Source of the DNA: Protula sp. h YS-2021
Lineage: Eukaryota > Annelida > Polychaeta > Sabellida > Serpulidae
NCBI GenBank assembly: GCA_949752745.1
Contig: OX457027.1
Span: forward strand, 88,495,720-88,559,719
Direction of reading: 5' to 3'
Length of the DNA stretch: 64,000 nt
Both the position numbers and the translations under genes were made by a program. How positions within the stretch are numbered: position 1 is the first letter of the stretch; every line of letters begins with the position of its first letter. Below are positions 56,079 through 64,000 of this stretch, piece after piece. The notes beneath the pieces are model-generated. The model was not told the DNA's origin. It did not search any database and was given only the letters and a program-made list of their open reading frames with translations.

Positions 56079-58260
56079 TAATACATTTGTATAGCACTTT
56101 ATCTAATAATAAGCTCCAAGTGCTGCACAGAGTATACAATTATAAGTTAAAATGATAAACGTGAACAATAATACAATTATAATACTGTTACAAATTAGTT
56201 GACAAAAGCATTATTAAAAAGGTGTGTTTTAAGAGCTCTCTTAAAAGCTGCAACGTTATTTATAGATCTAAAATGAATAGGCAGCGAGTTCCATAGTTTA
56301 GGAGCAAAATTCACGAATGCTCTATCACCATATCTATTGTCGGTTCTGTGTTCTACCAATAATCCTTGACAGCCCGATCGGAGAGAGCGAGAGTTCCGGT
56401 ACGGTGTTATTAGATCCATTAGATATTGAGGTGCGCGTCCATGAATACAGTTAAAAACAATGACTAGAATTTTGAATACTATCCGCTGTTCAACAGGCAG
56501 CCAGTGCAGTTCGATGAGTAGGGGCGTTGCATAGTTAAATCTGCTCACTTTGGAGATGAGACGAGCTGCCGAGTTTTGCACGACTTGAAGCTTTCGAATT
56601 AATGATTTATTTACGCCGTAGAGTAGGGAGTTGGAGTAATCCAAGCGAGATATTACATATGCGTGAACTAACAACTTAGTGGCCTGAGTAGTTAGAAATC
56701 GTCGAATTCTAGCTATGTTTCGTAGGTAAAACAATGCAGAAGATACTTTGAGGCTAATAAATTTATCCATGGTTAGCGAATTATCCAACATAGCACCCAG
56801 ATTTTTCACTGTAGGTTTGGATGAAATAACTGTAGATTCGATATTGATTTCAATACCCTCAAGTCGCGACAAATTACATTTTGAGCCAAATAAAATAAGT
56901 TCAGTCTTGTCATCGTTGAGCTTCAAAAAATTGGCACACATCCATTTCTTGAAAGCCAGGATACATTCTTCAATAGTGTTGATAGCCTTTACAGTGTTCT
57001 TCTTGTGATCAAAAGCAATATAAATTTGCGAGTCATCAGCATAGAAATGATATTTAACGTTATATTTATTAGCTATATCCGCCAGCGGAGTAACATAAAC
57101 GGTAAATAAAATAGGGCCTAAAACAGAGCCCTGAGGTACGCCATGACTGAGGGTAGCAGTTGATGAGGTAAAACCATTCACGATCACAGTCTGAGTTCGG
57201 TTACGTAAGTAGGACTTAAACCATGATAAAGCCTGATCGCTTACTCCAAAGCGGTGGTGTAGACGTGTGAACAGCGTATCGTGGTCAATGGTGTCGAAAG
57301 CTGCACTAAGATCTAACATCGCTAGTGCAACCATAGACTTCGTGTCAAGAGCGGCCATGACATCACTCTGAACTCGTAACAGTGCAGTTTCGGTGGAACA
57401 GAACATGCGATAGGCTGATTGATATTTATCCAAAAGATTGTGTGTGATAAGATGTTCATTCAACTGTGCTGCTACTACACGTTCAACGATTTTGGAAACA
57501 TAGCTTAGATTCGAAACAGGACGGTAGTTTTTCAAAATGTCTGGATCCAGACTGGCTTTCTTGAGAAGAGGTACAACGAGGGCACACTTTAGATTTTCAG
57601 ACACTTCAGCGTTGGCGAGGGATAAATTCACAATGTTCGTAAGAATATCCAGAAATTCATTACTACATACTTTCAACAGCCATGCCGGAAGTGGATCAAG
57701 CGAGCAGGTAGCCGGGGATGACTTTTCAATAATACCTTTGAGTTCTGCTGTGGTAACAGGTCTAAATTCAGAAAGTTTTGAGCTACAAAATGCACCATTG
57801 AGTTCACGAAATTCTTCAAAGAATTTTGAGCGATCATCGCAAGAAATATCATTTCTAATTTTAATAATTTTATCCAAGAAAAACTCGCAGAACATGTTGG
57901 GCATGACTTCCTGTTCAATATTTGTTGGGAGTTTGCTAGACTTAGACCAACCAAGAAGCTCCTTTGTGACGTTAAATAGTCGTTTTTGATCACATTGTGA
58001 GTCGAGAACTTTAGCTGAATAGAACTCCGATTTGGCTTCATTGCACAAATGATTCACCAGTTTACACTGATTTCGGTATAGTTGTTTATCCTTTTCGAGA
58101 CCGGATTTGGCATACCGCCTTTCAAGTCGGCGTTTGATGACTTTGGCACTGCGTATATTGGCGTTATACCACTGCGTATTGGGACGTATTGTGACAGTTT
58201 TTTCAAGTTTGGGGGCGTGCCTGTCAACGATAGCTTCAATGCCGTCATTATAAGACGTTA
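56042..58260 (-). mobile_element. 5'-truncated LINE copy with (AAT)n tail
   Basis: The unit comprises the truncated ORF2, a short 3' UTR of about 100 bp with AGTGCTATACAAATG, a 3' end common in CR1/L2-like elements of marine invertebrates, and an (AAT)n tail (seen on the plus strand as ATT repeats, about 56048-56079). The 5' edge is where the ORF meets a stop near 58275, next to the GC-richer island. No clear target-site duplication was found by eye. Confidence 0.9.
56195..58260 (-). CDS. LINE (non-LTR) reverse transcriptase ORF, 5'-truncated, frame intact
   Basis: An open frame runs from about 58260 to the stop at 56195. Its first part (about 58250-58060) reads DRHAPKLEKTV, then NTQWYNANIRSAK, the usual linker between endonuclease and reverse transcriptase in jockey/CR1/L2-like elements. 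RT motifs follow: NYRPVSNLSYVSKIVE, LDLSAAFDTIDHDTL, HGVPQGSVLGPILF and the catalytic YADD, then a C-terminal part with HWLPVEQRIVFKIL. No initiator Met and no endonuclease are present, so this is the 3' part of ORF2 left by an incomplete insertion. The lack of stops or frameshifts over about 690 codons says the copy is young. It lies 1.6 kb upstream of the methyltransferase start. Confidence 0.96.
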
Positions 58261-58989
58261 CATATACATGTTACATTGTGAAAATGTTGCAAAAGACCAC
58301 GTCTTTCTTTTCACGTTTTATAGACATCTGGAATCAAAGTTTTTGCATTGATGTTTGAACTACAACGTTACAAAGACGTTGGATGAACAACACTGTACAC
58401 AAACAGACAGTCCCCAATGCTGCAGACGGTCTTAATGCTGCACAGCCGGGATGGCGGAAGTCATCCCTCCTTCACCTATCCCGGCGTTGAAGCTACAGGT
58501 GAAGATATAGATTTTGGTGGTGATCCAATTGGTAATGATATATGTCTCACGCTTCCAGCGAACTTCCAGCTGCCACTTGGTCAGCTGTGGGTACCACGTC
58601 TCCATTGGGTTATGGGAGCGATAGCACCACATACACAATTTGGATTTCTGCGCTTATCGTTCAAGGAAACAGTTAAAAATTACTCCTGGCGTTAAGGCAT
58701 ACATCGTTTCCGAAGGCCACTGGCAGCTGATTGCATGGCATTCCATGACCACCGTATCCGAACACGGTTGCACAAATCGCTTTTGCTGCGTTACAAACAA
58801 GTGAGCCGTTGGATGCCCCTTGCTCGGCTATGTCGATTTCACAGAAAGATCTTGTCAGACACTGCTTATTTCCTGACAACAAATGTCGTTGTCTGAACGC
58901 CACATTGCCAGCTTATTGAGTTCAGAATATTGTGGGCGGTAGTGTGGTACTTCCCTTGATCAAGGCCGTGTAAACTGTTTCGCCTTGCT

Positions 58990-59220
58990 TGCAAATGTAG
59001 CTGATGGTGGGCGAGCTACAGGCTACCAGCTACAGGCCGACGTGGCCGACGTTACGGACAGAGTGTGCTTGATCGTTAGCATTTCTAGCACTTCCATGGT
59101 CCTTGAAACGTCTTCCCTCTGATGAACGAGATGCAGGCGTTTACACTTGTGTGAGGGGCGGCACCGCCACATACGTCCTTTCTCTTATCGTATATGCCTG
59201 TGCCAATGGCTCTGCATGTC
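58990..59220 (+). pseudogene. Ig V-set-like domain remnant
   Basis: One frame reads LANVADGGRATGYQLQADV and then VCLIVSISSTS. After a one-base shift near 59119 the next frame reads DERDAGVYTCVRGGTATYV. The spacing of a hydrophobic L-I-V strand followed by D-x-G-x-Y-x-C is that of an Ig V-set domain. A hydrophobic stretch (NVVVALIARGTPVVVICWVM) in a third frame at about 59660-59720 could be a membrane segment. Broken; assignment rests on the motif alone. Confidence 0.35.
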
Positions 59221-59812
59221 TCACTAGCCTCTGGTAGGGTGTTTTCACTTGTAACCAGTTAGCTTTATGGATTATCGGAGCACAGCATCGAAAGCCATCC
59301 ATTGACCCTGAAGCTATCAGTAGCTCATCCCATCTGTTGGCAAATAAAGCCCTACATGAAACTGAACTGATATCTGTGTTTGACGACAATTATGAGTGTT
59401 ATTACCTTTCGCCTCCCAGACTTTTTTTAAAACCCTGTGTAGGGTAGGTGGCGGAGATTAAGAAAACTTCCTTTGCGCCTGTTGACATTTCTGTAAGGCA
59501 TCAACTCCTCTTAGTTGCACTGTGGCTGAAAACAAAGGCAAGTTAGCTTTGATTTTTTGTGTACTTGGCCAAACAACCCACCGGCTTGAGCAGTGCCGTA
59601 CGCGTCGATTTGTCCTGACTCAGGACTATGCTTCAGAATAACATAGATCTTTATGTCAACATTAATGTTGTCGTCGCTTTGATTGCGAGAGGCACACCTG
59701 TGGTGGTGATCTGCTGGGTAATGCGTATGAGTTCTGGGGCTGTGTCTCTCTTGCTGTCCTTCATGCTTCTCTGTATAACTGAGCAATAGCTGAGTGATAG
59801 TTGAAATGGCTT

Positions 59813-59873
59813 AGGGAGGGAGGGAGGGAGGGAGGGAGGGAGAGCGGGAGGGAGGGAGGGAGGGAGGGAGGGT
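59813..59873. repeat. (GGGA)n microsatellite
   Basis: About 14 GGGA units with a GAGAGCGGG interruption, inside the GC-richer island. Confidence 0.97.
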
Positions 59874-60639
59874 GGCAGGATGGTTTTGTAGGAACTGGAC
59901 CCCTCACCAAACAGAGATATTTGGTGAAAAGGGTATTAATTTTGATTTGATAGTCCACGTTAAAGGGAGGAAATTATCACTGGGCACGATTTGTTAAGTT
60001 GGCACACCTCGTTTTAAAATGCTATAGACATACCGATATGCAACCAGTACGTAAGTGAACCCCTTTTTCCCTAAGAACGCACTTCCCTATTTAACGCCAC
60101 TGCTTGCTTTGAAGCCTCACTCCGCATTGTATTATGTTTTAAGAAAATAACGTTAACAATTAAATGTGAAAGCCATGATCGAAACATGTCGCATTTTGGA
60201 ATGATTTTCAGCTTGACCATGAGCCTTGACATTTTGCAAGGATTTCTGCCAAAATCAGTATATGTCTTGGTCACCTTCGTTCTGCAGCTACCGGGCGTCA
60301 GATTCCTAAAACGATAACTTTCTGCATGTTTTTTTCATGTTTCGAGTGGCAGATTTGCTGTGATAACCACATGAAATGTTACAAGGTCGTTTTTATGAAC
60401 ACCGGCTGTGCCAACATCTTCCCCCCTGTACTTGGAAGCACAGGTATTTGTGGTGTGGCTCCCACTTTTGTTTTTAGGGACGCGTTCGATAAGCCTTTCA
60501 ACATGGCCCAGGGTCTCGACTGACTGCCCTATGTATTTAATGACATGTGCTAAGACTAGAAAACTTTACACTTTTGCAAAAGATTGCATACTAGAAAACA
60601 TGGGACTTTGGATTTTAGAATCCCCCCTAAAATTTTCTG

Positions 60640-61075
60640 GCTACGGTCCTGACATTATCAATTACAGTTTGTTTTGCTCGGAGGGTTTTGCATGTCCAAA
60701 ATACCTGCTGCTGTGTTCACTGCCATAAACCTTACGCCTTGATCACGTGGTTCATTGAACTCAAGATGAAAGGTGATGCTGATCCTGCTCCCGACTGCCC
60801 ATAACTGCCCGACTGGCATAACAGAACTCAAAGGTGCACTTCTTGACATCATGGATTGATATATCTAACGGTTCCATTGCCGATGAAGCTCCCTCTTCTT
60901 CGCTCGCACAGTGAGGCGGGTCGTTGTTGGTGAGGTGTCTCGTTTTGGCTGTCCACCACGCGGTGACGTCTTCTGCTTCCTTGGCGTGATGATGCTGATT
61001 GGGAAGACTCTGATCAGCTGCTTGACGACAGAAAGCTGGTCCGACTGCGATGTGCAACAGATGGTGTCGAGGCAC
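60640..61075 (-). pseudogene. Coding-like remnant in the GC-richer island
   Basis: A 104-codon minus-strand frame (61075-60764) has balanced codon use, with DVTAWWTAKTRHLTNN and FEFCYASRAVMGS. After one frameshift near 60780 the coding look goes on as ITFHLEFNEPRDQGVRFMAV. I do not recognise the protein. The plus strand over the same bases is also partly open, so the sense is not certain. Confidence 0.3.
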
Positions 61076-61510
61076 GTTCCGGCTTGCTGTGCCCCTCCAA
61101 GTCTATAAAATTAACTAGTGTGGTGAGCTTTGGTTCAGAAGTTTTCTCAAACGTAACATTTTAAGCATCCAGTTTTTGCATGTTTCCAATGTTAGACTCT
61201 CATTTTAAAAACGGGAAAATATTAATTATATTTTATATGTTGAATAGAACAGCAACGGTCGTTGTATCAGGTTTAAGCAGGTTTTAAATGTATTTTTCTG
61301 ACTCTATGCACACAAGTGCGAGGTTAAGGCTGTTGTCTTATTCCGTGCTATTTGTACTCATGTCATTTAAGGGATAACAATCATGGGTTTCGGGCAGGGA
61401 AGGGGTCTGCCTCGAAGATACTCTGAATATCTTTAGGCATCTTCACCGTATACTGTGAACCTAATAGAAAAAACTTCAATATTGGGGTTGGTCAGTCGAA
61501 ACCCAAACAT

Positions 61511-61539
61511 CCCCCTCGGAGCGGGGGACTTATATAAAG
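61511..61539 (+). promoter_or_regulatory. GC hairpin followed by a TATA-like box
   Basis: CCCCC-TCGGAGC-GGGGG can fold into a five-pair GC stem. Four bases on is TATATAAAG, a full TATA-box match, in otherwise AT-rich sequence just outside the island. No gene is recognised downstream, so this may be a leftover promoter or chance. Confidence 0.25.
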
Positions 61540-61617
61540 CTCGTTATTTATAACAATTACAAATCAAATTGTTTCACCCTGTTCCCTTTATATTTTTTCT
61601 CAATTAGGTTCTGTTGC

Positions 61618-61735
61618 TTGATTCTAATCTGTGAGATGCGGATCTGTTAGCCCTGCATCTGTGAGATCTGGATCTGAGAGATCAGCATCTGTGAGATCCG
61701 CATTTGTGAGATGCGCATCTGTGATGTTTCCGTTC
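61618..61735. repeat. About 20-bp degenerate minisatellite
   Basis: Six or seven units of the type GCATCTGTGAGATCTGGATC / GATCCGCATTTGTGAGATGC. Confidence 0.85.
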
Positions 61736-61739
61736 ATGT

Positions 61740-64000
61740 GAAAGATGCTCCAGTGACGATAAAAAAGTGAAATCTGTCAAAAGCAGAGACACCAACTGGT
61801 CATATCGAATTTGACGTCCCGAGGGAGTAGGGGTGTGGATAGGGTGTGTCGGGTGTATGAGGGGTTGCGGGTGTGAGTTACGACCGGATTTCAAGACCAT
61901 GTTAAATTTGATGAAACGGTAGAGCGTGTATGCATTAGAAATCGTATTAACGGCATTAATAATACCACCGTGGTGCTGGTACCGACGTAGTATTGAGATT
62001 CCAGTTCACTTGTTTGCTTTATACGAGTACATTGGTGGCAGTGACCTTAAATTTCGATCGCAGCCACGTCATTGTCAAGATGATCGTATCTGCATAAAAA
62101 TTAAACATTTTGGTATTCCAGCCTTTCCAATTTTCCAAATGTTACGTAACAAACGCATTTCGTGCTAAGGTTTTGAAACAGTTTTCTTTTGTTTATTGTT
62201 TTTTCATGTTCAGTTTCTGCTTTGACAGGTTTTGTGTTGTAAATATCTTTTCTATTTTGTATTTATTTACTTGTTTACTTGTTGTGTTTTAAGCATATGT
62301 TTAATCACTGTAGTAGGCGCCACGCCCACTGTCTTCATCATTGGTTCGCTCTTACGTCATTCTTTTATTTTTGTTATCAGTAAAGAGTATCATTTTCAGA
62401 AATTATATAGTAAGTATCACAAATTTACAATGCAACATTCCATATGCCAAATTTCGCATGCCACAAGCTAAATTAAGATTACCCATATGCTGACTTTTCC
62501 CTACCGTATTTAATGAACATCTTCTATACTATAAATTCTATATTGGCAAAAGTAAATGATTCTAAAGAAACATTCGTTTCAAAAAAGACAAAAACAACCC
62601 ATAGACTGTAAAGTGTCATGCACAACATTGCCGAGGGACAGACGGACAGATAGCATATAGGCTCAATATCAACAGTCTCGACCATCTAATTAGTACAGAT
62701 ATGCAATATGCAATGTTACAGGGGACTGTGTAGTGCAAAATGGCTTTAGGAGAAAGGTGCCATTAAAGTTGAGTTGCTGATGTCTTTGAGAAGCCAGGTA
62801 ACGATTGCTATGATATCGTTGGTACGAGCATATTGTAAAAGAATAATCTGTGTACTACAATTGCTACAAGCATGTGAAATATTTATGTAAATCAATAAAT
62901 TTTTATTATATTAATATGTAGTAAAGCAAAGTATGTATGAAAAAATGCACGAAGTGGCGGAAACATTAGGCATCAAAGCCCCCAACATAATATACAGCCA
63001 CATGAGGCCACCTGCATACTGTATAATAAGAAAAATGATCATTGAATATATTAAATTGAATAGTTATTTAAATGGGTACTTAAGAATTCAGAATATCCAG
63101 ACAATCTGTTAGACACTCCTGACAAGCTACTGCAAAATTATACATTATGTTCCCTTAATAACAACTCGTCAAACTAATTAAAAAACGCATACGCATTGAC
63201 AATAACACTATAACAAACGAGTTCAATGATTCAATTTCTAGCTGATTTTATATTCACGGACGCTACAACTTAAAATCTTGGTTTTCGTTAGAGTAAAAAA
63301 ACTTATAAAATTAACAAAACATAGCTAAAATGATAGTCCCCATGCTAAATTCATGGGTAGAAAAATCTTACTTAAAACCAAAATGTTAAATTGTATATTT
63401 TTCCGTCGGCTGGGCACTTCTTAAGAATGCTTGGAGCTTATAAAAACGTTGACCTTTGAACCAGTCCGAGCAGAATTTTACAGCTGACTCCGGACTGTAT
63501 GCCACATATTTATTGATCATCTGAAATTATTTGATTGATAATTAGCAGAGAAAGAGGTTCATTTGTGTTTTGAAGAGAAATACCCATATACTTAAATAAG
63601 TGGCAGTCAGAAATACAATGTGTGAAGTACAGTTCATCTGTGCAGCTTTGCTCACCCTCGGATAAAGTTACCCATGGGTATATCCCCCTCCCCTTAAGAG
63701 GCAAGGTGTAAACGATCAGTTTCCTCCTGGTCTCCACATATGTAAATATGGAAATGATTCCAAAGTTCTCTGCTTTGGTGATAAAAAAATTTGCAAAATC
63801 GATAGAATTAAAAGTATAGTAATAATACAATTGTGGTTTTCTCTCTTTCCTCGCAACGAGATCCGTGTGACGGTTTTGAATGGGAATGGGATATAAAATC
63901 TGTTTCCGATTCAAAATCTTCACCAGTCGTCTATGATATGAATTTCATGCTAAGTACTGATGTTTATCCTCGTGTGTAACTTTACTAATCTGTTGTTTAT
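61740..64000. other. AT-rich end of window, no gene recognised
   Basis: A 137-codon minus-strand open frame at 63510-63923 is the longest; it shows no motif or family resemblance that I can see, and its composition is like the surrounding DNA. It could be a chance frame or an exon whose partners lie outside the window. Confidence 0.45.

Larger units (their letters stand above)
58270..61115. other. GC-richer island with broken coding-like frames
   Basis: Base composition changes sharply from about 35% to roughly 50% GC near 58400 and back near 61115. Coding-like codon use shows on plus (for example TPGVKAYIVSEGHWQLIAW near 58680-58740; DERDAGVYTC near 59120-59150) and on minus (for example DISIHDVKKCTFEFCYASRA near 60870-60800). 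None is longer than about 105 codons before a stop or frame change. It looks like intronless foreign or mobile sequence that has decayed. I cannot name the source. Confidence 0.55.

Noticed and set aside
57537..57989. 150-codon plus-strand frame
   Set aside because: Antisense shadow of the LINE reverse transcriptase.
58270..61115. Naming the GC-richer island as an integrated herpes-like virus
   Set aside because: Such integrations occur in marine invertebrates, but no hallmark viral protein (polymerase, terminase, capsid) is recognisable here.
63510..63923. 137-codon minus-strand frame
   Set aside because: No family resemblance seen. Left as unexplained rather than called a gene; it could be an exon of something outside the window.

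Overview
The window is animal nuclear DNA: AT-rich, full of microsatellites and minisatellites, with genes split into many short exons by GT-AG introns, one animal LINE and one dead Tc1/mariner element. The gene content (a NIT-domain guanylate cyclase, an NRF-6-like acyltransferase and a SABATH-type methyltransferase) suggests a marine invertebrate, most likely a lophotrochozoan such as a mollusc. That taxon is inference. None of the three genes appears as a long ORF. I assembled them by hand from exon pieces, requiring a splice donor, a splice acceptor and a matching codon phase at every junction.

Layout. 1-7957: no recognisable gene; two long (ATT)n arrays and one copy of a dispersed repeat. 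7958-24601 (minus): a 14-exon gene for a 759-residue protein with a cytoplasmic head, membrane helix, NIT (nitrate/nitrite-sensing) ectodomain, second membrane helix, signalling helix and class III guanylate cyclase domain. The frame is intact, but both metal-binding Asp, the transition-state Asn/Arg pair and the triphosphate Lys are all replaced, so it reads as a conserved pseudo-cyclase. Intron 1 holds an odd GC-richer, duplicated, Gln-rich coding-like segment. 24602-32331: intergenic, with a dead Tc1/mariner element at 27004-28296. 32332-44247 (plus): a 16-exon gene for a 761-residue secretory-pathway NRF domain/acyltransferase-3 membrane protein; its introns carry several minisatellites and a decayed duplicate exon. 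44248-47128: convergent intergenic space with an 11-copy array of about 67 bp. 47129-54578 (minus): a 9-exon gene for a 398-residue SABATH-family (Methyltransf_7) carboxyl methyltransferase, a family best known from plants. 56042-58260 (minus): a 5'-truncated LINE with an intact reverse transcriptase reading frame and an (AAT)n tail. About 58270-61115: a GC-richer island with broken coding-like frames on both strands, including an Ig-like DxGxYxC motif; origin unknown. 61116-64000: AT-rich, no gene recognised.

The three genes sit minus/plus/minus: the first two are divergent, the last two convergent. Nothing in the sequence shows that they share a pathway. The two findings I rate highest are the complete loss of catalytic residues in an otherwise well-kept NIT-guanylate cyclase, and the animal SABATH methyltransferase gene.
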